Of a stretch of DNA of 64,000 bases, positions 19,395 through 26,681 are shown piece by piece. Source of the DNA: Corynebacterium epidermidicanis (GTDB taxonomy: Bacteria > Actinomycetota > Actinomycetes > Mycobacteriales > Mycobacteriaceae). Numbering within the stretch: the stretch's first letter is position 1; every line of letters begins with the position of its first letter. Position numbers and translations under genes: made by a program. The notes beneath the pieces were generated by a model that saw only the letters and a list, made by a program, of their open reading frames with translations, had not been told where the DNA came from and made no database searches. The stretch spans positions 1,860,001 through 1,924,000 of the forward strand of contig NZ_CP011541.1 of the NCBI RefSeq assembly GCF_001021025.1, given 5' to 3'.

Positions 19395-20294
19395 ATGGAG
19401 TGTATGAAATTTCTTCGTGCCCAATCCTGGCAGACCTCACGGTCAGCACTAGAAGAATTCCGGTACGCGACAGCCGCTGCCTCGGCACAGATTATCGAGC
19501 ACTATTCCACCTCTTTTGCGTTGGCCTCCCATGCGCTTCCACCCCGGATGCGCACAGATATCCGCAACCTCTACGCTATGGTCCGCATCGCCGATGAGAT
19601 CGTTGATGGTGTGGCGGAGGGGGCCGGTCTCAGCCCGCGCCAGGCCGAGGAGATTCTCACGCGGTTCCACGCTGAGGTCCACGAAGCGATCCGCACCGGC
19701 TTTTCCACCAACCCCGTGCTACATTCATTCGCTACCACTGCACGGCACTGCCAGCTCAACCCAGAGCATATCGACGCCTTCTTCGCATCCATGCGCGCCG
19801 ATATCTCCCCAGCCCAACACACCGAAGAATCATTATCGAAATACATCTACGGATCCGCCGAAGTCATTGGCCTCATGTGCCTGGCTATCTTCACGGCGGA
19901 CCATCCACTCTCGCCACGTGTGCACGCCAATTGCGACCTCGGGGCGAAAGCCCTAGGGCGTGCTTTTCAAAAGATCAATTTCTTGCGCGATTACCACATC
20001 GATTCCACCGCACTTGGCCGCCAATACATTTCGCTCACCCCAGAATCCAAAGCAACTTTTATTGCTGGGATCCGGCGGGATCTTTCGGTGGCGTACCGCA
20101 GCTTGGGCAACTTACCGCTGAGCGCCCGCACCGGCGTACTCTCGGCCTACCTGCTGTTTTCAGAGCTGACCGATCTTCTGGACGCGGCCTCGATCAGCGA
20201 AATCGAGCACACCCGAGTGCGTGTTTCCGCCTCCCGCAAGTTACTCCTCACCGCTCGCGCCGCTACCCTAGCACCACGTTTGAAGGAACAATAA
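19395..20294 (+). CDS. crtB: Phytoene synthase
   Basis: CrtB condenses two geranylgeranyl diphosphates to phytoene. It has 299 residues. Both Asp-rich motifs are visible: RIADEIVDG (about residue 66) and NFLRDYHIDS (about 195). An ATG at 19404 (MKFLRAQ) is an equally possible start, with GGAG close in front. The stop overlaps the crtI ATG by one base (TAATG), so crtB-crtI is an operon. No crtE (GGPP synthase) or C50-carotenoid genes are adjacent, so precursor supply and later steps lie elsewhere. Confidence 0.93.
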   Translation: MECMKFLRAQSWQTSRSALEEFRYATAAASAQIIEHYSTSFALASHALPPRMRTDIRNLYAMVRIADEIVDGVAEGAGLSPRQAEEILTRFHAEVHEAIRTGFSTNPVLHSFATTARHCQLNPEHIDAFFASMRADISPAQHTEESLSKYIYGSAEVIGLMCLAIFTADHPLSPRVHANCDLGAKALGRAFQKINFLRDYHIDSTALGRQYISLTPESKATFIAGIRRDLSVAYRSLGNLPLSARTGVLSAYLLFSELTDLLDAASISEIEHTRVRVSASRKLLLTARAATLAPRLKEQ

Positions 20295-21808
20295 TGACCA
20301 CCGCAGTTGTCATCGGAGGTGGGGTCGCCGGCCTCGCCACCGCAGCTCTCCTAGGACGGGCTGGCCTTGAAGTCACGCTCATTGAAAAGAATGATCTTCT
20401 CGGCGGACGCGTCGGCATGCACGACCAAGACGGATTTCACTTCGATACCGGCCCAAGCTGGTACCTCATGCCCGATGCCTTTGATCGCTTCTTCGCGCAA
20501 TTGGGCACCAGCACCGAAGAACACCTCGACCTGGTGCCACTCAGCCCGGCCTACCGAGTCTTTAGCGAAGGATTCGCTCCGGTTGATGTGGAATCGGGAA
20601 TCGAAAACGTCGAAAAGCTGTTTGCCCAGCTTGAGCCGGGCAGCGCGGCAACTACCCGCAAGTACCTCGCCTCCGCGCAGCACACCTATGACATCGCGTT
20701 ACGACGCTTTCTCTACACCACGTTCCGCACCCCCGCCCCGTTTATTAACCGCGAAGTGCTGCCCCAGTTTGGACCGCTGATTAGTTTGCTGGCACGATCG
20801 TTGCAGTCCTGGGTGGAACGTGATTTTTCAGATAGGCGAATCCGGCAAATTCTGCAGTACCCGGCGGTATTTTTGTCCTCCACACCGCGTCGCACTCCAG
20901 CGATGTATCACTTGCTCTCCGCAACGGACCTGGTTGACCAAGTGCGATACCCGCGCGGGGGCTTCCGCAAGCTTGTCGACGCCCTCACCCAACTCGCCGT
21001 CGAACAAGGGGTCCACATCCGCACGAATACGCCCGCGCTGGGAATTAGCACTCAACCTGGCCCCAAGGGTCGAACCCAGGTCACCGGGGTGCGTACTCCG
21101 GATGGACACATCCCGGCAGACATTGTTGTCTCCGGTGCGGACCTGCATCATACCGAGCGCGACCTCTTGCCGAAGCAACTGTGGAGCGTACGCAGTTGGC
21201 GTCGCAAAGACCCGGGCATTTCTTGCATCGTTGCCTGTCTTGGGGTGCAAGGCGAGCTGCCGGAATTAGTGCATCACCAGTTGATTTTGAGCGCAGATTG
21301 GGAGCGAGACTTTGCCGCTATCGCGCCGACAGCGTCTGGTACCGCGCATGACTTTTCACGCTCGGTTTATGTGTGTAAGAATTCTGCCACGGACCCCTCG
21401 GTTGCCCCTGAAGGCTGTTCCAACATCTTCATTCTGATCCCGGTGCAGGCCGATGAGCACTTTGGGTCGGGAGGAAGCCCGCAAGTGGAGACAATCGTCG
21501 ATGCGGTCATTTCGCTCATCGAGGAGCGCACCGGTGCTGCGCTTGCGGACAACATCATGGTTCGGCACACCTTGGGCCCCACGGATTTTCATCGCGAATA
21601 TCACGCCTGGCGTGGCAATGCCATTGGGCTTGCCCACACGCTGTGGCAGTCGGCGTTTCTGCGCGGGCGCAACGCATCCAAAAAAGTCGATGGCCTCTAT
21701 TTTGCGGGCGCGACGACTGTCCCCGGGGTTGGCCTCCCCATGTGCCTGATCTCAGCGGAAAATGTAGTCACTCGGCTGAAAGAGGAAGGCAAGCTACGAC
21801 GCGACTAG
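20294..21808 (+). CDS. crtI: Phytoene desaturase
   Basis: CrtI desaturates phytoene toward lycopene. The 504-residue FAD enzyme begins with the dinucleotide-binding motif VVIGGGVAGLATAALLGRAG and an Asp/Glu at the strand end (VTLIEKN). It ends with the CrtI C-terminal FAD motif GVGLPMCLISAENV. The ATG at 20294 has GAAGGAA four to eleven bases upstream within the end of crtB; the reading frame is open much further upstream, but that part is the crtB gene in another frame. A hairpin overlaps the stop codon. Confidence 0.94.
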   Translation: MTTAVVIGGGVAGLATAALLGRAGLEVTLIEKNDLLGGRVGMHDQDGFHFDTGPSWYLMPDAFDRFFAQLGTSTEEHLDLVPLSPAYRVFSEGFAPVDVESGIENVEKLFAQLEPGSAATTRKYLASAQHTYDIALRRFLYTTFRTPAPFINREVLPQFGPLISLLARSLQSWVERDFSDRRIRQILQYPAVFLSSTPRRTPAMYHLLSATDLVDQVRYPRGGFRKLVDALTQLAVEQGVHIRTNTPALGISTQPGPKGRTQVTGVRTPDGHIPADIVVSGADLHHTERDLLPKQLWSVRSWRRKDPGISCIVACLGVQGELPELVHHQLILSADWERDFAAIAPTASGTAHDFSRSVYVCKNSATDPSVAPEGCSNIFILIPVQADEHFGSGGSPQVETIVDAVISLIEERTGAALADNIMVRHTLGPTDFHREYHAWRGNAIGLAHTLWQSAFLRGRNASKKVDGLYFAGATTVPGVGLPMCLISAENVVTRLKEEGKLRRD

Positions 21809-21814
21809 CTTGCC
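21788..21814 (+). terminator. Hairpin over the crtI stop codon
   Basis: Perfect 9-base arms GGCAAGCTA and TAGCTTGCC flank a 9-base loop; the right arm contains the crtI stop TAG. It sits between two converging genes (crtI and the lipoprotein gene ending at 21831). There is no U-run after it, so a termination role is inferred from position. Confidence 0.5.
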
Positions 21815-21830
21815 ACGCTGGGAAAAAGGT

Positions 21831-22391
21831 CTAGAGGTTCAGGTAACCTTCAAAAACAACGTTGCCCAGGGTTAGCTTGGAGTTCGAAAGATTGTACGGG
21901 CTGGTGTTGAAGCTGACATTGATAACTGTCGAAGCTCCCGGGCCAAGCGGAAGGTCCAGGCCCTCATCTTCGGCCTTTTGGCGCGGGACATCACCATTAC
22001 CTGGGATAGCCAGGTGGAACTTGTTGATCTCCTCTGCTGGAACCGCAACATTGAGATCCAGATTTTTCACCAGGACCTTAAACTGCGTGCCTCCGGTAGG
22101 ACCGTTGTTGGCGGCAAGAATTTTCCATTCCACATTGAGACCATCGTCCTTGGCCACGCTCCCCGGCTTTTGGCCAGTCTTTTGTGGCACTTGCTGGGCA
22201 ACGAAACTAGGCTTCGGAGTTTCGGTGACTTCCACTTTTTCCTGCTTGGTAGCGTTGGTCGGATCCTCCCCAGCAATCAGATGGCCGATCTGAGAACAGC
22301 CACTCAATGTGGGTAGCAGGATTAAGGCTGCAAGCACTGCCCAGCTAGTCGTGGCACGTTTTGGGGTGGTCTTCACGTCAGTCACCGTCAT
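21831..22391 (-). CDS. Putative lipoprotein of unknown function
   Basis: A 186-residue exported protein. The N-terminus has a basic stretch, a hydrophobic core (WAVLAALILLPT) and a lipobox LSGC at about residue 31, so it is probably a lipoprotein. A low-complexity linker (about 35-70) leads to a beta-rich domain with LNVEWKILAANNGPTGG and NVVFEGYLNL, which looks like an immunoglobulin-like or DUF4352-like fold; that is a guess. I chose the ATG at 22391; a TTG at 22412 is open but unsupported. It is divergent from the ABC exporter. Confidence 0.75.
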   Translation of the reverse strand: MTVTDVKTTPKRATTSWAVLAALILLPTLSGCSQIGHLIAGEDPTNATKQEKVEVTETPKPSFVAQQVPQKTGQKPGSVAKDDGLNVEWKILAANNGPTGGTQFKVLVKNLDLNVAVPAEEINKFHLAIPGNGDVPRQKAEDEGLDLPLGPGASTVINVSFNTSPYNLSNSKLTLGNVVFEGYLNL

Positions 22392-22438
22392 CGAATCTTT
22401 TTTAAAAAGCAAGCGGATAGGTCGTTTTCTCGGTTCCG

Positions 22439-22483
22439 AGTTTTCCCAGTTGGTCCCTTCAGTGACCTCCGGCTGGGAAAACT
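22439..22483. promoter_or_regulatory. Inverted repeat in the divergent lipoprotein/ABC exporter promoter
   Basis: AGTTTTCCCAG (22439-22449) and CTGGGAAAACT (22473-22483) are perfect 11-base arms separated by 23 bases, in the 150-base gap between two divergent starts. Just left of it is a second small palindrome, CTCGGTTCCGAG (22429-22440). Two regulator half-sites spaced about three helical turns apart, or a looping operator, would fit; the regulator is unknown. Confidence 0.4.
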
Positions 22484-22540
22484 TTGGCGTTGTCCCTTAT
22501 TGTAGCTACGTCAACTCAACCCACTTCGGTTAGGACATCG

Positions 22541-24388
22541 ATGAATTCCTTTGCCCGCATCCTCAAAACGACCAAGGCATTGTGGCCGTACTATCTACTG
22601 GTCGTGGTTACCTCGACGACGGTCGCGGCATTAGCACTGGTCACACCGTTCATTTTGCGTAGTGCGACCAACCTCATCGTGGACACCGTCAGTGGGGAAA
22701 CCACCGCCGCCGCGGTTTCAAAGACCTTGATTTGGCTCGCAGTTGGATTGCTCGTCGCCGAGATCTCGCACACCGCCGTCCATAACATTGGTGGATATGT
22801 GGGAGATGTCATGTCCTTCCGGATGCGACAGATTTTGTCCACCCGCTATTTTGCCAAATTACTCTCACTGCCCCAACGCTATTTCGACAACCAAGTCACC
22901 GGCACGATCATCTCCAGGTTGGAGCGGTCCATCACCTCCATTACCCAGTTTGTGCAGGCGTTTTCCAATAACTTCTTCTCCATGCTGATCACCACCACCG
23001 CCGTTTTGGTGATTTCTGCCTGGTATTACTGGCCACTAGCGCTGTTGTTAGCGGTGATCTTCCCGCTCTATATGTGGCTGACAGCCATCACTTCCAAGCG
23101 GTGGCAGGTGTGGGAAAAGGACAAGAATGAGCAAATCGACGCAGCCGGTGGACGCTTTGCCGAAGTAGTCAGCCAGGTCAAGGTAGTGAAGTCTTTCGTG
23201 GCAGAAGTTCGCGAATTGTTGGGGTTCGGCACCCGCTATAACTCTGGCGTAGCTACCACCCGAGTTCAATCTCGCTATTGGCACTGGATGGACTTCGCGC
23301 GCGGCGGCGCACTAAATGTGATTTTCTTCGGCATCTACGCTCTGTTGTTCTTCCGCACCCTGCACGGCCACTTCTCGCTCGGCGACATGGTGATGTTGCT
23401 CCAACTGGTGAATATGGCAAAGCAACCAGTTTTCATGATGAGCTACTTGGTGGATACCGCCCAGCGGGCCGTGACGGGCTCGAAAGAATTCTTCGCAGTG
23501 ATGGCCGAAATACCTGAGCATACTGCGAACCCACAACTAGTCACGGCAGCAACCGCCCCCACGACCCCACAGCTAGATGACACCGAAGTAGTTCCACTTC
23601 AGCCGTTGCCTGGCAAGCCCGTGATTGCCTTTGACAATGTCAGTTTCTCCTACTCGGATAACGAGCAGGTTATCCATGGGGTCACGTTCGCTGCGCAGCA
23701 GGGACAACGTGTGGCTCTCGTTGGTGAATCCGGCGGTGGTAAGTCAACTCTGGTGAATCTGCTACTCGGCCTGTACCGTCCAGGTTCGGGCAGCATGCTG
23801 GTCTGTGGACATGATGTGGATTCCTTGGATAATGCCAAGCTGCGAGCTTCAGTAGGTGTGGTCTTCCAGGAAGCTGCGCTGTTTTCGGGCACCATTCGCG
23901 AAAACATTGCCTACGCCCGGCCGTCGGCAAGCGATGCCGAAATCGAAGAGGCAGCCCGCCGCGCAAATGCCCACGAGTTCATTACAAAGTTCCCTGATGG
24001 ATACGACACGTTGATTGGTGAACGCGGCCTTCGGCTGTCCGGGGGCCAGAAGCAGCGCGTGGCAGTTGCGCGCGCGATTTTGAAGGATGCGCCTGTGCTC
24101 GTTCTCGATGAGGCGACCTCGGCACTCGATACGAAGGCGGAGCGCGCAGTGCAAAAGGGGCTTGACGAACTGATGCACAACCGCACCACACTGATCATTG
24201 CGCACCGCTTGTCGACGATCGCCTCGGTGGACACCATCGTCACGCTGCGCGACGGTCGGGTCGATGAGGTCGGTACGCCTGCCGAGCTGGCACAGTCCGG
24301 TGGAATTTACGCCGAGTTGCTGGCATTGACGGCCAGTGATTCGGCGGAGAATCGCAAGCGCCTGCAGGCTTTCGGATTCCAACAGTGA
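22541..24388 (+). CDS. ABC exporter, fused membrane and ATPase domains
   Basis: A 615-residue half-transporter of the MsbA/MdlB type. The N-terminal region (about residues 1-310) carries six membrane helices. The ATPase has Walker A GESGGGKST, the signature LSGGQKQRVAVARAIL and Walker B VLVLDEATSALD, then the H-loop IIAHRLST. A 40-residue Ala/Pro/Thr-rich linker joins the domains. The ATG at 22541 has AGGAC five bases upstream. There is no partner half-transporter next to it, so it probably works as a homodimer. Substrate unknown. Confidence 0.9.
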   Translation: MNSFARILKTTKALWPYYLLVVVTSTTVAALALVTPFILRSATNLIVDTVSGETTAAAVSKTLIWLAVGLLVAEISHTAVHNIGGYVGDVMSFRMRQILSTRYFAKLLSLPQRYFDNQVTGTIISRLERSITSITQFVQAFSNNFFSMLITTTAVLVISAWYYWPLALLLAVIFPLYMWLTAITSKRWQVWEKDKNEQIDAAGGRFAEVVSQVKVVKSFVAEVRELLGFGTRYNSGVATTRVQSRYWHWMDFARGGALNVIFFGIYALLFFRTLHGHFSLGDMVMLLQLVNMAKQPVFMMSYLVDTAQRAVTGSKEFFAVMAEIPEHTANPQLVTAATAPTTPQLDDTEVVPLQPLPGKPVIAFDNVSFSYSDNEQVIHGVTFAAQQGQRVALVGESGGGKSTLVNLLLGLYRPGSGSMLVCGHDVDSLDNAKLRASVGVVFQEAALFSGTIRENIAYARPSASDAEIEEAARRANAHEFITKFPDGYDTLIGERGLRLSGGQKQRVAVARAILKDAPVLVLDEATSALDTKAERAVQKGLDELMHNRTTLIIAHRLSTIASVDTIVTLRDGRVDEVGTPAELAQSGGIYAELLALTASDSAENRKRLQAFGFQQ

Positions 24389-24591
24389 ATTTTTTTGGGA
24401 AACGATTTCCCAAAATTGCCTCGTTCGTCTTACACTATGAGAACAAACCACATAACTAGGGTCCACGCTGACTTAGCCACCACCACCGGCTGACTGGCTT
24501 GGCTTCACCACATCTCTCTCCAGCTATCGCACACTCACCCGGTGGGCGCGACTAGCAATTTAAGCGCGAACACCTCGTGAAAGGTTTACTC
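24389..24591 (+). promoter_or_regulatory. brnQ upstream region with a 23-base palindrome
   Basis: Immediately after the exporter stop lies a perfect palindrome, TTTTGGGAAA-CGA-TTTCCCAAAA (24393-24415). It is not followed by T residues, so it looks more like an operator than a terminator. A TACACT -10-like box at 24431-24436 would place the -35 in the palindrome's right arm. The roughly 150-base leader after it contains a possible short reading frame (ATG at 24437, 18 codons) but nothing I can defend as a gene. Confidence 0.45.
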
Positions 24592-25980
24592 ATGACCGCA
24601 GCCGAAACTTCGGTATCCCCGAATAAGAATCAACGAATCTCCACTGTTATCGCAGCCAGCCTGATGCTGTTTTCGATGTTCTTCGGAGCCGGTAACCTCA
24701 TTTTCCCACCGATGCTCGGCGTGCAAGCTGGCCACGGCTATGGACCTGCCATCATCGGATTCCTCATTACTGGCGCTGCGATCCCAGTGGTCGCGGTCAT
24801 TGCAGTGGCAATCACCGGAAACAATGTCCAAGACCTCGCCCGTCGTGGTGGACCGGCCTTCGGCCTGCTGTTTCCGGTAGCTGTCTACCTATCCATCGGC
24901 TGTTTCTACGCCCTGCCCCGCACAGGTGTGGTGAGCTTTTCCACTGCAATAACCCCGATCACCGGTTGGGATTCCACCATGGCCAAGGTGATCTTCTCTG
25001 CGGTGTTCTTCGGCGTATCGTTGTGGTTGGCTTTCAACCCGGACGGTCTGGTGGACCGCTTGGGCAAGATCCTGACCCCAATGCTGGTTATCCTGCTGAT
25101 CCTGTTGATCACGCTGTCCTTCTTTAATCTGGGTGGCACCCCAGGGGCTGCCTCGGAAAAGTACGCTGGCAACCCATTGGCTACCGGCTTGGTCGAGGGC
25201 TACCTCACCATGGACTCCCTGGCTGCACTAGCATTCGGCATCGTCGTGGTGAACTCCCTGAAGTACAAGGGCTTCAAGGAGGGCGGGTCCCTTGTGCGAG
25301 GCGTGAGCATGGCGGGCATCGTGGCCGGTGTTCTGTTGGCGCTGATTTACGTCGGTCTAGGCATGGTCGGACAGGTCATCCCGGAGCCAAGCAAGTACGC
25401 CAACGGCGCCGACTTGCTTACCGACGCCGCCCGGCTAACGATGGGCGAACCAGGCATGATCGTCTTCGGCGCCATCGTTTTGCTAGCCTGCATCACCACC
25501 TCGGTCGGCTTGATCGGTGCTACCTCTGAGTTCTTCAACCACCTGATGCCAGGTATCTCCTACCGCACGTGGGCTGTGGTCTTTTCCCTCATCGCTATGG
25601 TGATTTCTACGATGGGGCTCCAGACGGTGCTGTCGATTGCTGGTCCGATCATCGGCTTCCTTTACCCTGCTGCGATCACCCTCATCGCGTTGACCTTGAT
25701 CGAGCCGCTGTTTGGTCGCCGCATCAACATGTCATTCATGCTCAGCCTGCACGTGGCCCTGATTTGGGCTGCGTTGATGAGCTTCAACTCGCTAGGCTGG
25801 GGTTCCGACGTGATCGAGCCGCTCATCAGCTGGTCGCCAATGCACAAACTTGATCTGGGTTGGGCGTTGCCTACTTTCGTGGCTTTCATCATCGGCCTGG
25901 CAATCGATTTCGCACGCCCCAAGCAAGAGGTTGTTGCCCGAGCTGGTGCCACTGAAATGACTGTTGACACCTCCGCTTAA
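24592..25980 (+). CDS. brnQ: Branched-chain amino acid carrier BrnQ
   Basis: A Na+-coupled uptake carrier for isoleucine, leucine and valine (LIVCS family), about 462 residues with 12 predicted membrane helices. The family start SLMLFSMFFGAGNLIFPP is present at about residues 22-39. I chose the ATG at 24592 (MTAAETSVSP) because AAAGG lies eight bases upstream. A strong hairpin terminator follows the stop. The locus agrees with my memory of brnQ position in C. glutamicum. Confidence 0.94.
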   Translation: MTAAETSVSPNKNQRISTVIAASLMLFSMFFGAGNLIFPPMLGVQAGHGYGPAIIGFLITGAAIPVVAVIAVAITGNNVQDLARRGGPAFGLLFPVAVYLSIGCFYALPRTGVVSFSTAITPITGWDSTMAKVIFSAVFFGVSLWLAFNPDGLVDRLGKILTPMLVILLILLITLSFFNLGGTPGAASEKYAGNPLATGLVEGYLTMDSLAALAFGIVVVNSLKYKGFKEGGSLVRGVSMAGIVAGVLLALIYVGLGMVGQVIPEPSKYANGADLLTDAARLTMGEPGMIVFGAIVLLACITTSVGLIGATSEFFNHLMPGISYRTWAVVFSLIAMVISTMGLQTVLSIAGPIIGFLYPAAITLIALTLIEPLFGRRINMSFMLSLHVALIWAALMSFNSLGWGSDVIEPLISWSPMHKLDLGWALPTFVAFIIGLAIDFARPKQEVVARAGATEMTVDTSA

Positions 25981-26004
25981 GACTTCTGCCCCAGCTAAGA
26001 ATTT

Positions 26005-26042
26005 ACCCGCTACCGCTGGTTTGAGCACCAGCGGTAGCGGGT
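26005..26042 (+). terminator. Strong hairpin terminator after brnQ
   Basis: Perfect 16-base arms, ACCCGCTACCGCTGGT (26005-26020) and ACCAGCGGTAGCGGGT (26027-26042), with a 6-base loop, followed by TT. It starts 24 bases after the brnQ stop. This is a classic intrinsic terminator stem with a short U-run. Confidence 0.85.
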
Positions 26043-26120
26043 TTCGAGGTTTAAGTAAAGAAATGTGTGTTCGGTTTCGATGTGTTGTCGGCTGTGCGGT
26101 GCGGATTTGCTGCACACGTG

Positions 26121-26220
26121 CTAGGTCGTACTTCCAAAATAGGAGTACTACCTCTGTGGGCGTTTTTTCGTCCAAATTCTCTGATCTAGGTAGGAGTACT
26201 ACCACGGAAGTACTGACTAG
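26121..26220. repeat. Repeated TAGGAGTACTACC motif inside an imperfect inverted repeat
   Basis: TAGGAGTACTACC occurs at 26140-26152 and again at 26191-26203, 51 bases apart. The block is bounded by CTAGGTCGTACTTCC (26121-26135) and GGAAGTACTGACTAG (26206-26220), which are near inverted copies. The core GTAGTACT-like element recurs in all four. This could be a regulator cluster or the remains of a small transposable element. Confidence 0.5.
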
Positions 26221-26305
26221 CACCTGTGCAGCCCCGGAAGCAGCTAGGAGAGCCCTCGGAAAACAGGGATAAGTAAACAAGTGTGCGCCCAGTCGGCAAA
26301 GCGCG

Positions 26306-26339
26306 GCCACAAGCAAGCTGGTCAACCAGCTCCTGTGGC
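26306..26339. repeat. Two-part hairpin
   Basis: An outer stem GCCAC/GTGGC (26306-26310, 26335-26339) encloses a perfect inner stem AGCTGGT-CA-ACCAGCT (26316-26331). Confidence 0.45.
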
Positions 26340-26522
26340 TTGGGGCAAGACGGCGACTGATCTGAGCGCGTCGTTTCCCTCGCGGTGACACCAGCTCTCG
26401 CCGAGATCGCAGCAAACGACATAGCTAAATTCCAGTCGTAGACCTAGCGGAATGCCGGCGCGTTCGTTGAGGCGACGGGAAACAGAGCTATAGGTTTCAC
26501 CGCTCCACCGCAAGCATTTCTT

Positions 26523-26550
26523 CACCTGCCCAGCACACACTGGGCAGGTG
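26523..26550. repeat. Perfect 11-base inverted repeat
   Basis: CACCTGCCCAG and CTGGGCAGGTG flank the loop CACACA. No T-run on either side, so not an obvious terminator. Confidence 0.5.
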
Positions 26551-26573
26551 GGGCGGTTTCGAACACCAACCCA

Positions 26574-26651
26574 CCCCGCCACGAGGGTAAAACACGGTAG
26601 TAAACGTGGCGGGGTCGGCGATCGCTCTGCAGGGAGCAATACTCGACCCCG
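26574..26651. repeat. Two mutually exclusive hairpins
   Basis: CCCCGCCACG (26574-26583) can pair with CGTGGCGGGG (26605-26614). The same GGGG, as CGGGGTCG (26610-26617), can instead pair with CGACCCCG (26644-26651), which encloses a further small stem GCTC/GAGC. Only one can form at a time. It lies downstream of the BCCT gene on the minus strand, so it may be its 3' terminator, but U-runs are missing. Confidence 0.45.
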
Positions 26652-26681
26652 ATTTCGTGCTGGTACTTGAGTTGTGGCTAC

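Larger units (their letters stand above)
26043..26681. other. Gene-free structured island between brnQ and the BCCT transporter
   Basis: About 640 bases without a convincing gene. It holds short direct repeats (26140-26203), an imperfect larger inverted structure, and four strong hairpins (26306-26339, 26523-26550, 26574-26614, 26610-26651). On the minus strand around 26450-26580 a stretch translates as RNRPTCPVCAGQVKKC, resembling the zinc ribbon that starts some transposases, then loses any recognisable pattern. A decayed mobile element or a structured non-coding RNA would both fit. Confidence 0.5.

Noticed and set aside
19877..20293. Long upstream extension of crtI
   Set aside because: The region is the crtB coding sequence in another frame; the crtI ATG at 20294 has a ribosome site and the FAD motif follows at once.
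24437..24493. 18-codon leader peptide upstream of brnQ
   Set aside because: No run of branched-chain codons and no matching attenuator hairpins, so attenuation is unsupported.
25792..26415. Minus-strand open frame of 207 codons across the brnQ end and the terminator
   Set aside because: It runs through the strong brnQ terminator and the end of brnQ, is Arg/Ser-rich, and has no ribosome site.
26530..26600. tRNA-like gene around the sequence GGTTTCGAAC
   Set aside because: The arms do not form a cloverleaf, and no CCA-type end or anticodon arm fits.
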